Source: Klebsormidium nitens (Eukaryota; Streptophyta; Klebsormidiophyceae; Klebsormidiales; Klebsormidiaceae). Taken from it: a DNA stretch of 64,000 nt. The stretch is taken from assembly GCA_000708835.1 (NCBI GenBank), contig DF236986.1, positions 132,885 through 196,884 of the forward strand, written 5' to 3'. The notes beneath the pieces are model-generated. The model saw only the letters and a list, made by a program, of their open reading frames with translations, was not told the DNA's origin and did no database searches. Of this stretch, positions 1-12,278 are shown piece by piece (the stretch's first letter is position 1; each line of letters opens with the position of its first letter). Both the position numbers and the translations under genes were made by a program.

Positions 1-3000
1 AAGGAGCTCGAGTCTTCCAGACAGGTGAGTTCATGAAAGCATCATTTTGGATTGCTGGGTTTTGTTCTTTCGTTTGTGGACCTGTGTCGAGAGGCTTTTG
101 GATCTGGCCTTCCATTCGCTGCCCTCGTTCGACGTCATCCTCGTCATCAGCACCTCGATTATTCTCGAGAATGTGTAAGAGAAGCATTTATGAGATCTTG
201 GCAAAACTTAGACTTCGGCCTCTTTGTGGCCCGTCGTCTTTGGGAACTTTAGGCCCGAAGAATAAGAGCGCCATTGATCCATAGCGGCTGCTTCAGCGTT
301 ATGAGTAATTATCTAGTGCTTTGGTATTGAGCATCTCTGAGCGTCTCTTCATTCTGCTGACCTCCACGCAAATCTCGAGGCAACAAATGCTTGCCAAATA
401 CCAATGGTTTAAACTCAACCGCTCTGCTCACTTTCTGGTCACTATGACGGCTCTCAAGAATTGGTCAAACGGACGCCCGACATCCAATTCTCACAGGACA
501 AGCAAAATGCTTTGATCTTCTACGTCGCACCTTGGGTGCACTATGGGTAAATGGGGCGGAAACAGGGTCCTCTTTCCTCTGCAGGGTCGCTGCCGCTGTG
601 GCGAAGCTTTCCGCTGACAAGGCGGCGGAGCTCGACGAGTACTACGCTGCTGATCGACGCTTCACCGAGTACTACAACGTGAGTCCTTCGGCCTTAGTAG
701 CAAAGGGTTTACTTGAAGGCGCAGATGCCAATAAAACTTTTGCCAGGAAAAGAGAGGACGTCCGTGGGCGCAAACCCCAACGCTTTGCGGGGCTGGCCGG
801 TGCTTGAGAGCCCTTTCCGAATGATCCCCCTTACTCTTTGCCATTGCAGGATCCCTCGCTTCTCTTGCCTTAACTCCTCGCGAAGTGGACGATGTGGTCA
901 TCTGACGGTGCTTATCAGTGACAGCTGCTGACGAGACTGTGGGAGTCGCTTCGTTGATATATCGCCGAACCACAGCGATCCTGATAAAAAGGGTTCCAGA
1001 ATGTACCTTCAGTCCCCATGGTCAGTCTATCTTTCCGCTTTGCACGAATCAAAGCGTGAACAACCAATCCCAACCGTTCTCCGAAGATCTTCACATGCGA
1101 AAGTTTGTGAGCTTGACGAGAAAAAAGCGTTCACTCATGCAGGTTTTGGAGCAGATGTTGGGCGTACTCCTGCGGATGGCAAAGGAATACAAGCTCGACC
1201 ACCAGCACCGATACGTGAGGGCCCTTTCCTTTACGTCCTTCTCCTTGCTGCGCTCTTACGTGATCTCGTCCTGATCCAGTTGCAATCCTTTCGTGCCTCT
1301 TCTCTTGCTGCAGACTTTCCGCGGGGAACTTGTCACCTCTTCTCTCAGCAAGCTTCGGCTAGCGAGGCATCGGTACCTCGATTTCACGAGTCTGCTCTGT
1401 CTGAAGCACGTCCCACGCCCCATCATCCGGAAATAGTGTCGCAGTACGTTTTGATCAACTCGTTCGCTTATGAGCGATTTGTAAGCTTGATGCTCATATT
1501 CACGGGAAACACAAGTGTCCGAATAACGCTCTCTTCTTTCCAGGACCTCCTTCGCACCGAGTGGCTCTGCCGGCGATGCCAGACGATGCACTCCAAGCTC
1601 CGGTGAGCCTCTGCGGATCCGCATTGACTTTTGCTTCCATTAAGCATTTGCGTCTCAGTAAATTTTGGTGGTGACCTGAACGGCCCCGTCGAGCTTACTG
1701 TTTGAAAGCTATTTGTCTCGTACATACGTACCGCTAGGGGCCTCTCCTGCTCTACTGCACATCGAGTCCGTTGCATAGAGAGACGTCCAGAACCGCTTCT
1801 CGTTGCCTTACAAAGCACCTGCTCTCCAATTTGTTATGAAGGAAACCCGTCGACCATTTTGGATTCCAGGCTGTTGTCTCTTGTCCCAACTGAACGCCAG
1901 TGCTTTCTCATCCTACCGTACTTGATCATCTGTTTGACCGGATCGCCTCTGCGCTTGATGAACGTATATTCCCACGTGTCAACGAGAGCACTGAGTGGGA
2001 ATGGCTCTGCTTGATGCACTTTTTACAGAAAAGAAAAGCTGCTGGCCGTTGTGTGCACGATTGTTGCGACCGTTTAGCGCTTCACGGCGTATAGTGAACT
2101 AACCCTGACTCGCATGCAGATTCTGCGTGTTGAAATTCCCCTCTTCGGTTGGCATTATCCGAGTTCTTTGTTTTCTGTTTTGCAGGGTAATGGAGTTCAT
2201 GCTGCTGAGGGATACATACAATGGGGAGACGGTTCCTGCACTGCACATCGTCAGGTCAGTTCATAAGGTCCTTCATTAAGCGTTCAATTGTGTAGATGTA
2301 TACGTCACACGTCCCGCGCTCCGTCCTGTGATTCCCCAAGAGCTTCGACGGCATCTGAGCAGCTTGCGTTGGATCAGAGCTAGGTTGGCGATCCTTGCAC
2401 CGGGCTCTTGCTTGAAATGCTTTCTCCATCAACGCGTGCTTGTCTCGACTGTGCAGGAACCACCTTCTGAGAGCCATGGAAGATGCGACCGCCGCTCACA
2501 CGACCGCAGTAAGCACTCCGCCTTTAGCGCACAAACCATTCCGTCTCTGCCGCAGCCATGCCTTTTAAAGAGGCACTGATCAAAGTTGGCTGCTCGGACT
2601 CGTGCAGACAACAGGGACGAATCTTTACAGATTTTCAAGCTTCGTGCGAATGCATATACAGGAATCCAAACTCGTCTTTACGTCGGAGTCTCTCTCGAAG
2701 TCGTGACTGCTCTTTTCGTGAAGGCTTGCTAATCAGCCAATGCTAAGGCCCCACTTGAGTTGCGAAAGTCGGTTCCGAGTTGACAGCTATCAATGTCTTG
2801 GAAATGCGAAGACCGATCCTCATGCGCCACGTGTAAGAATGTCAGCCTGAAGTGGTTGCCGTTCCCTTTCGACAGGTCACGCGGTTGCGGGAGTTCCAAG
2901 GCTTCGACGAACGCTTCGACGAGATTGCCACCGAGTACAGAGAATTGACGGCGGTGAGACTTTGTTCTACCATTTTGAGTGCGCTTACTAGCTGCAGGCT

Positions 3001-3434
3001 CATCGACGATATCAGACTGTACCTGTTCTTAAGTCAGCGGACTGGCAGGAACTCGTGTCTCGTATCTTGGTCTCTCGTTTTCTTTGGAAACGAATCACAG
3101 ACCAGCAGGTGGCTGTAATGAGTTTGAACGAGAGTCTGAACAGGTCACGTAAGCTGCCGCTCTGGTGCTGATCATCAATCTTCAATAGGCCATTCCAACG
3201 CTTCTGCTGGAAGAAATGTGGGCACTTATTGGGACACGGAAGTGGTTCCAAGGATTACGGTTTGAACTTGCAGTTGTGAGCGTGCATGACCGCCCAAGTT
3301 ACAATTAGAAAAAGGGGAATGTTTTTGGCATCCTATCGAGCATTCATGGATGTGCCTTTTTGCAGAGGTTACAAGAGGTCGAGTGGACCCTTGCGGAGGT
3401 TGAAAGGGACTTAGAGGCGGTGGACTACGCTTGA
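1..3434 (+). CDS. AUG4: HAUS augmin-like complex subunit 4, 3' part
   Basis: Subunit of the eight-protein augmin complex, which recruits gamma-tubulin to existing microtubules to nucleate branches in spindle and phragmoplast. Exons I place: 1-24, 585-678, 1143-1214, 1544-1602, 2186-2254, 2457-2508, 2876-2953, 3366-3434; all junctions are GT-AG and the frame closes over 171 residues to a TGA. The 5' part lies outside the window. Recognition rests on the order of plant AUG4 C-terminal motifs: a segment ending FTEYYN, then VLEQMLGVL, DHQHRY, the two-cysteine segment WLCRRCQTMHSKLR, then VTRLREFQG and a final coiled-coil-like helix ending EVERDLEAVDYA. The protein is predicted to be mostly helical. 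Several intronic open frames in this region (for example 1001-1606) are not part of the gene. It converges on the membrane-protein gene at 4613. The family call is firm; exact short-exon borders are less so. Confidence 0.87.
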
Positions 3435-4612
3435 GAAAGCTAGCAGCTCCGAATAGTGCGAGTCAGAGTCAGTGTTCGGCCGGTCCTAGGAAACCTTGTA
3501 CCACAGGGGATATTGAAGAACTGATCACCCCTGTAAAAGGAATGAGAACGGGGGTATGATTGAGCCACGGTGAATCTATAAGCATCGACCTTGCTGTCCG
3601 GCCGTCGAAGAAAGCTCGATCATGTGCTAGCACCCCCCCTACATGTTGTGCAATGGGGCGCAAGTACTGCGGCGGGTAATGCAACCAGAAAGCATCGGTT
3701 GCGTACTGACTCTCATCGTACAACGGTGATCCACAAAGAGCACGAATTTAATGGCATCTGCGTCTTAGAGAGTGGCCGGTGAAGATATATATCGGATTTG
3801 ACATGATATACGTACGGCCAGCGCACCGCGGCGCGGCCTACACATGTGCGGCATAGCCTGGGCAGTACACACTAATATAAGTACCACGTTTCGATTTGAA
3901 AGAATCTTGCATGCCAGATGAGCTTAAAATATTTTCAGTAAAGCAATGGAGATGATCACCAGGCATGAATAATAACGGCCATGTGTACGTGCGTCGATCC
4001 TGAAGATGACGGTGCCCTTCTTTGTAATCGCACGCGCCTTAGGTTCGCCAACTCTGGACAGACGGTCGCGGTACATCTCTGGGAGGACATACTTAGGCAA
4101 ATCATCATGCAGTTTAATAAGTACGCACTTACTCATACAAAACACCTGTTTCCGGCAATGTGCCATGACAGAATGACATTGCAGCGCTGGCCGGCCGCCG
4201 TTCTTGCACTGAGCTATGTAAAAGCGCCGCGGTGGTAGCATGTCGATCGAAACGGTCACAAACAGAAAGCTCTTTGGTTAGTACCTAATCTTTCCATGAT
4301 CAAAGCCTAGCGGTCTTTCATATGCATCCTCGATGTGACGTGTAATCGCAGCACGGTCTAAACTCTTTCAGAATCATCATGTGAAATCTGACAGTCCGTG
4401 CATGCTTGGAAGAGCCCCTCAATATCAGCACACACACCGCGGATAGCTTCGACTGAAGCCGAAGAACCGAGGCGCATCGTGTCCACCTTGACCTGTTAGC
4501 TAATTATTTACCTTGACCAAACCTACTCTGGCCAACACAACCTTACAAAATTACCCCTACGATGTTCCCTTGCGGAACCTGATGATCAACACGCAACAAG
4601 TCCAACTGTACG
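3435..4612. other. Intergenic, between convergent genes
   Basis: About 1.2 kb between two converging 3' ends. It should hold both 3' UTRs. I find no coding pattern; the short open frames around 3924-4259 exist on both strands and lack family resemblance. The stretch 3800-4250 has many CG-containing short palindromes but no clear repeat. Confidence 0.6.
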
Positions 4613-5844
4613 TTATTGCTTCGAAGGAGATGCCGAGGAGCGCCTATCAACCACAATCTGCAACTGCGAATCCGGCATGTACCCAGCCGGCGTAACGGGT
4701 CTCGCTCGAACATTCGCCCCGGCCGCTTGAACCGGAGGCCGGTTGTTGGGTCCACCTCTGTTGTCCTTATAGCAAGCACAGATCATCACAAGGCTGCAAA
4801 TCGTTATGAATCCCCCGAAGAGCACAACGTATTCAAGGGTAGGCGGCGTGTGCCGCATGACGTCCTTCAGGCACGCTTCCGCCGTTGCGTTTGGTGCTGA
4901 CACGTAGCACCCAGTTGTGCTCCGACTAGATATTGCGCCAATGCTGAGTCCGCTGTTTCTGGCCCATACACTGGGGCCGCGTTTCCAGCCGCCCTCGGGG
5001 AACGGACTTTCCGGAAGTGACGTCACGAACTGGCCGCACTGCGTCATGATCTTGAGGGTGAGGAGCGTCGTGTAGGTGGAGCCAAAGGCGGGGTCGCGTT
5101 CGACCCTGTAGTACCTGGAAAGGGAAGCTCGTTTGAATCGAAATCCTGAATATTTAGAGCAACGGAAAGAACATAAGTGATCAGATGTGTTCGAATATGC
5201 ACCAACAGTCACTGATTGACATGAAGATCAGAGGCAGAGCTTCTACCCAGATTGAGGAGGGCGAAAAGCAGGGGCTGAAGTAGGGGCTTGCAAGGATGTC
5301 AGGTCTGGCCTCGGCGCATGAACTGGACAGCTTTCGTGAGAAGAACAAGCGATGACAGAAAGAGAGGCAACCTTACTACGCTCCAACGATCAGGCAGGTC
5401 AAAAAACCCTACAGCAAACGATTTTAGCTTTCCTCCTAACGAAGCAGGTTAATGGGACATGGAAAAGGTTAGCGACCGTGACTTGAGACCCGCAACAATC
5501 TTAGAAAAGCCAGCAGGATGCTCTCCTGAGATATGTTCTTGTACAGTTTTTACATTTACACCGTGGTAGAACCGTCCACGATTTGATTCTGTTGTTTTCT
5601 GTGGAATGCAATATTTAGGAGCCAATACTCACTGATCTGAATTCTTCACGTCGCGCCAGTAGCTGTAATCAACGAAGAGTTGCAAGTCGCTGCTGTAGCG
5701 ACCGCTGTATGGTTTGTCACACAGAAAGGTCGCCGCTCCGTCGGCCTTCATTGTACTGCCGACTAGAAGAGCGACAAATAGCAGGAGCCGAGTGGCCTTG
5801 AAACTAGAGGGGGCTGCAGCCATGGACCGGCGGTTCATCTGCAC
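4613..5844 (-). CDS. Predicted single-pass membrane protein, unknown family
   Basis: Two exons on the minus strand, 5844-5633 and 5114-4613, joined in frame by a GT-AG intron (codon CA|G), give 237 residues if the first ATG at 5844 is used; the in-frame ATG at 5823 is an equally good start. Next to the start is a hydrophobic signal-peptide-like stretch (RLLLFVALLVGS). An ectodomain of about 130 residues follows, with at least four cysteines (FLCDKP, TQCGQF, GCYVS, EACLKD) and one N-x-T sequon (APNAT). A clear transmembrane segment (YVVLFGGFITICSLVMICAC) then leads into a cytosolic tail of about 60 residues rich in Pro, Arg and Ser. This suggests a type I membrane protein with a small disulfide-bonded outer domain. 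I do not recognise the family and assign no function. It converges with AUG4 and is divergent from the F-box gene. Confidence 0.7.
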
Positions 5845-8679
5845 GTGAGGAAAGTGTGTTGTTTCGTTAGTGGATAAATGACGAGTTGCATCACAATGAC
5901 ATGGTTGTTTTAAAAATCACTGTTGACTTGACTTGATGATGACTTTGCTTTTGACTACGGGTTTGTAAAGCAAGGCTTTCGAGATCAGGTGATCTGTTGA
6001 GAGTTGCATAAGGAAAAGGAAAAGACCGCAGAGGTACATTCTGAAGAAAGGAAGGATGTCTTGCTCTTGCATCTCGCCGAATGCTTCATAGACACCGAAA
6101 CTTCAATCTTATCGATGCCGAATGAGAAGCTGTGCCTCAAACACGCTGTGGACAAAGGTTTCCAAAACGAGGAAGCCATCAATCAAGGCTAACATATCCA
6201 TCCAGTTCCATTCAATCGCAAAATAAACGCATCAGCTTAAGCCTTACAGAAACGTTCAAGACAGAATGAATGTGAATCATTCGAGGCCAAATAATTTCAA
6301 AACCGACTCAAGAAGGGTCTCTCTAAGTTTAAGCAATCTTGAACTCTCAGAGGAGAGACACCGAGGACCACTAGGTCAGCTAGAAAGAAGGACAAGTTTG
6401 AACAAAATTGCACGCTTTCCACGCACCATCAGGTGAGGAGGAAATCAAATGAGGATTCGCATCAAGATAGAGAAAACGTCAGCGGAAAGCTTACATTGCA
6501 GCCGGCGCCAATCCAATGCATCCTCTTCTGCTTCCAGGTACAGTTGAGCTCTGTTGAGCAGGCTGTTGATGCGGATGTGGAGCAGAACGCAGCAGGTGCG
6601 TGATATCTTTTTGGCAGGAGCTAATGCGTGAGAGGAATTGTCTGCGAAGTCCGCTGAAAGAGGTGATTTGATTTATTGAATTGGACGAAAGACGTCGGAA
6701 CTCAAGCAAGTGCTAGTACTTTATACTCCCTACAACACACTCCATTTGACCTGCTGTGGCAGCAGAATTCCTTCACTGCTCTCACCAGATAACTCATCTT
6801 TCTGATAACTTCAAGGCAGAGAGCGTCTGTTGGAAAGTCAGCTTCCCGGAAGCCGGTCAGAATACCTCCTTCCACGAAGGATCATGTTACTTGCATGCGC
6901 AGGGCGGCCCAGCTAGCGCGCGGGCGCCGCGCCTTGTATTGTTACCGTTGAACGTCGGGGCCGCGGGGGTTTGGAAGAGGTTTTGAATTGACGGCGCGGC
7001 TGAAGAACGCAACGCGCCGCCGCCGCTATGCGCCGCGGCCGCACGCACTAGTACCGGTCGCCGAGTTTGAGAGCCTGAGGGCAGATAGGGAATGAGGCAA
7101 GCTTCGGATCCATTAATTCGGATCCTTTTAAGAATGGCCACTGATGAGGGAGCTGTATTCGTCAAGACTATCAAATTTAGAAGCCAAGTAAGACGGCAAC
7201 GAATGAGAGGCCTCCAGTGAGCGAGACGCAGTATGAAGACCGGGACGACGCTTCTGATTTCTATAACTCGCTCACGTGCGTTAAAAAGTCCGGGCCTTGA
7301 AGGAAAGGAAAGAGTACTGGGCGTTTTCCCCCCCCCTCTCGTGAATCATTTCGGGGCAGATTGGGTTCTGGCGTCTTGACGCCTGTGATGCATCACAAAA
7401 GTCGCTGCAAAGGCGCCTTGCAGCAGCAGCATTAAAATTTTCATAGCTGACCTCAGTTATAAAAATGTCGGACCATGCCCGTGAAGCACTGGGATCTCTT
7501 GAAAGTGTCAGTTGGCCCAATTTTATTTGGAACAATTTTATGTGGAAAGTCTGAGTAAGTGAATGCGTACTCATTGATTGTTCTAGTTGGCGTACCTCTC
7601 AAGTGTCAGACTCTCGGGTATTCAACTTCGGCATCTTTTAGAAGATTCTCAAGATCTATTTTTGCCTCTGTCTCGATTCTACGCTTTGTCTGTGCTCACT
7701 CAGTGGTGGGCAGTGATTAGACCAGCTTGGGATAGCAGTCAGGACCTATGGGTGCGGTTCGCTAAGTTCTTCAAGAGATACCAGGTGGGCCGGATCCCCA
7801 GTCCGTGGCGGCAAGTTCAGTCTTACAGCTCGAGGACACAGCTTTCAACGGGTCCCATATCGTCGCGTCGCCGTTCACTAGTCAGTTCTGATAGGGATAA
7901 ACTTAAATAGTGCTTCGAAGTACGTATTAAATCTGGTCTTCAAGTGTCCTGACGATTCGAAAAGTTGAACCGCTGACGATCGAACCCAGGATGTTTTCCA
8001 GCGACTCCGCTAAAATGGAAAGAGGAGAGCGCGATGAGCCCTTGATCTCAGGTAAATTTAGGCCTCAGAACTTCAACCTTGGAAGACGAGGGCTCAGCGC
8101 ATTTCACCGTAAAAAGGGCAGCTTCAAGGCGATGGCGCGCTCACCAACTGATCTAGCATTGAAGTTATCGAAGGTCGCCGGAACTTTTTCATGCTGAGAC
8201 CATAGCAAGCTCCAAATTGCAGCGAGTTTTTTGTGCAGCGTCGATCCTCAATCCGGAACGGTGGCTCGAAGCAGGAGAGGTACTCAAACCAATCTTGCAG
8301 CAAGGGGGCATGCAGCTGACCAGAGAGAGGAGGCAATGCAAGCATTGCAACACTGATGTTTTGGAAAGAAACGTGTTGCAAGGAGTACGTGGGCTCGCAA
8401 CATCTGCGAAGCCCCTCAGGGTCCTAGCGGAGAGCTGTAGCTGGATAGCCTTCACTTTGATTAGTTGAATACATTTCTCCAACTTGCAGAGAAAGAGGAA
8501 GCGCAAAAAGCTTTCAATGCATGTAAGCTAAGTGCTCAAATGCAGGCTTCAGACCGATTGAGAGAAAGGTTCTTTCCCCCAATAAGCTGTTGAGTGCAGG
8601 TTCGAACGCAAGATCTGCTTGGCCCTTTCACTGCATTCTAATCAAAACGAACCTTCAAGGCAAAGAAGAATCGAGCAGA
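5845..8679. other. Intergenic, 2.8 kb, divergent promoters
   Basis: Spacer between the divergent membrane-protein and F-box genes; it must contain both promoters. A GC-rich patch at about 6890-7060, with many CGCG and GCGC steps, stands out from AT-richer surroundings. Short frames on either strand (6004-6192, 7281-7574, 7587-7910, 8189-8506) show no motif, splice context or coding bias that I can defend. A 5' UTR exon of either gene could lie here unseen. Confidence 0.5.
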
Positions 8680-11600
8680 ATGGCTTCTCCACAAGCAGCG
8701 CCCTCTGCTTCGAAACGCGCGCCCTGCGCCCGAGCGTCCGCTCCCATTGAACCCTTCAACCCCCCGAACAACAGCTGCAGCAGCTTCGGAGACCTGCCGC
8801 CATGCATGCAGCAGCGCATCTTCTCGCTCCTCCCAACGGACGCGGCCGACATTCTGCGCGCGTCGGGCGTCTGCCGCGCGTGGGCCGCGGCCGCGGACGA
8901 CGCGCTCGCGGCCGCGCCGCGCGTCGGCTTCGCCGTCGCGATCTGGGGCCGCCGCTCGCTGCTCTCGTGGCTGTCCTCTCTCAGCACCGTGCTCAACAAG
9001 TGCGCGCGCCTACGCGACCTCGAGGTTTCGCTCGCGTGCGCGCTCCCCGAGCCGCTCGAACCGGTCGGGATCGAGGTTTTGCTGGAGGGGTTTCTGCGCC
9101 AGCTGGCAACACTGTCCGTCGTCAAAACCCGCCTGGAAGGGTTTGCGCTCAGCCTGTCGGGCGACCTCGCGCAGCCGACGCGCGGGCTCGACTTCGTCCT
9201 CGCGGCCGCGGCGCTCAAGCGGTTAGCGCTAACCAACGTGGTCATCCCCGCGCACGGGCTAAACCTCCGGCGCACCGACCGCTGCGCGGCGTCGCTGGGC
9301 GCCCTCGCGCTCACGGGCGTCGAGATCGCGGCCGACGACCTGTGCGCGCTCGTCGCGTACCTGCGGGGTTTGGAGGTTTTGGAGCTGTGCGGCACGGGCG
9401 CCGCGGACCTGCACGTGGCGTCTGAGGGTTTGAGGGTTTTGCGCGTGTCGAACCACGCCGTGGGCGTGCTGGACCTGAAGACGCCCAAGCTGGAGGATCT
9501 GCGAGTGGAGAAGGGGCGGGCGAACATGGGCTTCACCCTGTGCACCGAGGTGAGGTACTTTCCGGTGTGAGCTCGGTTTGTTTTGTTTGATATGCGAAAC
9601 AACGGTCAGGACAAACTCAACCAGGTGCAGCAAAGTGTTGTAACGGCGAAGCGAATTCTCTTGGGAAGCCCTGTCAAGCGTACTTTCTAGAAACCAAAAC
9701 CGGTTCGCTGCAGATGTGCGCTCGCAAAACGTTTATTGACGGAGGTATGAAATCGTGGGAAGAATTCACAGAAAGGGTATCTCTAAATGTGCCCATCTAA
9801 GTAATTTTGACTCCCAATCTAGAGTGCCTCGTAAGCGGACGTTTTTGACGGACCGTCTTTCTCGTTCCTCTGGAATTTTGGAATTTCGAGATATCTACGT
9901 GGACGCCTCTCCATAAACAGATCGTACCTAAGTGTTCAGCGTTCATAACAGGGTTCACAAATCAGAAGCTTAATGCGACTTGTTGACAGAGCTCAAAGGG
10001 GGCTTTCAGTCCTTGCAGAAGGCTGGTCAAAACCGCGCCGCCAAGAAAACTTTCGGTAGATAGCTTTTCTACTATCGGACACGTTTGCATCCCTTCTTAG
10101 CTGAGCACTAGAATGCAAACCCACCTACGGCTGGTACTGGGCGGTTTTCGAACCGACATTCCAATTCAAAAGTTTTGGCACCGTTCCGTCCGTCAGGCAA
10201 ATCCAATCTGAGCATCGCAGCTCGACGTAGCGGATACGGTCCCTGATCAAAAGGTTGACTGAAAGTCAAAGTCAGAACGCGACTCGGAGGTGCGCCCCAG
10301 TTTTGGGCGGGCCTTCCACAAAACACTTGAAAAGTGGTGCAAAGGATCCAAGTGCAGATTCGACACCCGCCGGCTGAGAACGCAGCTACATTTTTACCCG
10401 ATACACTTCGTCAAAGTCAAATTCAGAAGGGACGCCAATGCAGGTTACAGGAGTGCCAGACTGCGCCTACTCGAGGGCGGCCCTCCAAACTTCCGGTTGG
10501 GTCTGTGCGACTGATCGCATTTCATTCTCCCGCAGAATATGTCCAAGTCTCGCCGGCTGAGCATCGCAACTACGGCGGAGCCAACACGATCACTAGATTC
10601 GCCATCAAAAGCAGAACGCACGAGATCAAAAAGCCGGAAATGTATTGAGTGCGCCGGGCCTTCACATTCCTGGCCAGTTTTCTGCTAATGAATGAATACG
10701 AACAATCTCGCAGGGCAAGTCGACTTCCTCTGACTGTGCATCGCAGCCACGAGGGACCCAATACAACTCCTGACAGCAATCACGGGAATCTGAAAGTCCC
10801 GACGCAAATGTTAAATGCATTCCTGGGTGCGCACATGCTTGGGCGGGCGATCAATACCCACAATCATTTTGATTCTCCCGCAGGGCAAGTCCAAGATCCG
10901 CCGCCCAAGCGTCGCAACTACAATTGCGCGGAAACGCGCATCCCCTGTTATGTCTGAACGCTTGCAAACAAAAGTTATACGAAACGCGAATTGCGAACTG
11001 CGAACTGCGCCCACTCTTCGGTTTTTCCAAACCAGATTTTGAACTCGCGTAGGGCAAGTCCAAGATTCGGCGGCTGAGCATCACGCTGCAGGGCCTGGGG
11101 TACCTGCGCATCTTCGGCGAGCTGCGCGAGGTGGAGGCCGTGACGCTGTCCGCCAACTGCTGGGACTGGACCGGCAACATCGCGTCCGTCCTGCAGGTGC
11201 GCGGAATCGGAACGGGCGGAACGGTCTTGTGCTTTTGTTCTGAAAACGAATGTTCGGAACTTCTTTGTTTGACCCCTGATAGACACACGGAGGGATGACG
11301 ACAGGGGGAGATGAAGATTGCGAAGCCCTGTGTGCTTCTCTGGAAACGCTTTAAAGGGAGAACTTTTTCAAAGACCAAACCGTGTTCACCTATGTTTTTT
11401 CAAGGTTTGTACAATATACGACGGGGTTCTCAGTTGCGCCCGTGTCTATGTTGCCAGATAACAGCTCCACTTTCGTTCGTCTTGAAAGCAGCCTTGCAAC
11501 AAGCAAAACCTCTCTCTGTTAGCCAGCATGTCAGACAGCCCAGGAGTCTCCAGCAAGGAGTGCCTTACTTTCCTCGGTTCCCTACAATCCCTTCATCTCA

Positions 11601-12278
11601 AATCCCTAAAGTTTGAAATCATTCCATCTGCGGAACGGCAGACGAATCCGTCAGGAGTTCAAGACTCAAGAATTCGGAATTGGACTCAAGCTATCGCAGA
11701 ACAGCCCCCCATTCTGACAGACCCCCCCTTGAATCTCAGTGTTGTTATCACTCTGCCTGCAGAACAGCCCCCGCCTGCTCCACCTCGCCCTCGAGGCCGC
11801 GCGCGACACCCCCCCCGACTACCCCGACATCGGCAACATGCTCGCGCGCATGACCACCGCCGCGGAACCGCTCGACCTCTTCTCCTTCCCCGGTCGCTTC
11901 CCCCGGCTCGTCTCCCTCACCCTCCCGCTGGGCATGACGGAGCAAATGGTGCTCGGGGCGCGCGTTTCCGGCGACCAATCGCCACAGTTCGCCGCGCTGG
12001 AGTCGCTGGAAGTCGCTATCTGGCAGCCCAGCGCGGCGCATCTGCGGTGGCTGGAGGGCCTCGTCGAGGCGGCGCCCCGCCTGAAACGCGTTGCGATTGC
12101 GATCGTGGCCAAGTGGGACAAGGCCCTGCTGCACTTCAGTCTGCGCCAGTGTAGCGCGAAAGCGTGCATCGAGTATCTGGACGATACCGGAGAGAATCTG
12201 TACACGTTCTTTCACGGACTGTGCGCGCTGCAGAAGCGGAGCCCGGGCGTCGACATCGCGTGGGAGAAGATCGAGTAG
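8680..12278 (+). CDS. F-box protein with leucine-rich C-terminal region
   Basis: Probable substrate-recognition subunit of an SCF (Skp1-Cullin-F-box) ubiquitin ligase. Exons 8680-9549, 11053-11196 and 11763-12278 join in frame (all phase 0) to 509 residues ending TAG. An F-box lies at about residues 37-75 (FGDLPPCMQQRIFSLLP through VCRAW). The rest is leucine-rich with irregular repeats such as LRDLEVSLAC, LEVLELCGTG, LRVLRVSN and LESLEVAIW, resembling the divergent LRRs of F-box/LRR proteins. I chose the ATG at 8680; an in-frame ATG at 8590 would add 30 residues of weaker composition. Exons are strikingly GC-rich next to the introns, which creates long antisense shadow frames (for example 8655-9602). 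The acceptor of exon 2 is a TAG. Intron 1 carries the echo array described separately. The substrate cannot be told from sequence. Confidence 0.8.
10196..11052 (+). repeat. Echo array of F-box exon 2 acceptor
   Basis: Degenerate direct tandem repeat filling the end of F-box intron 1. The true exon 2 starts at 11053 with GGCAAGTCCAAGATTCGGCG. Related starts follow AG-ended tracts at 10884 (18 bases nearly identical), 10714 and 10536; weaker relics sit near 10343 and 10196. Spacing is 169, 170 and 178 bp for the clear copies. The copies also repeat the intron tail (TTCTCCCGCAG type) and share changes with each other that the real exon lacks (GCAACTAC after the conserved core). So the unit is intron end plus exon start, not exon alone. 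Similarity was judged by eye. Confidence 0.8.

Noticed and set aside
1315-1430. Possible extra AUG4 exon reading TFRGELVTSSLSKLRLARHR
   Set aside because: Has a plausible acceptor, but runs to a stop, lacks a donor, and the AUG4 family goes directly from HQHRY to the WLCRRC segment.
1001-1606. Open frame of 201 codons in the AUG4 region
   Set aside because: Runs through introns and two true exons in the wrong frame; the AUG4 motifs are in another frame.
7098-7130. Cluster of restriction-like sites (AAGCTT, repeated GGATCC, ATTAAT) suggesting vector
   Set aside because: Sites are short palindromes in otherwise normal sequence with no vector backbone; chance is enough.
8655-9602. Open frame of 315 codons antisense to the F-box gene
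   Set aside because: Arises from the high GC of F-box exon 1; its translation is Ser/Arg/Ala-rich without any domain, while the sense strand has an F-box and clean splicing.
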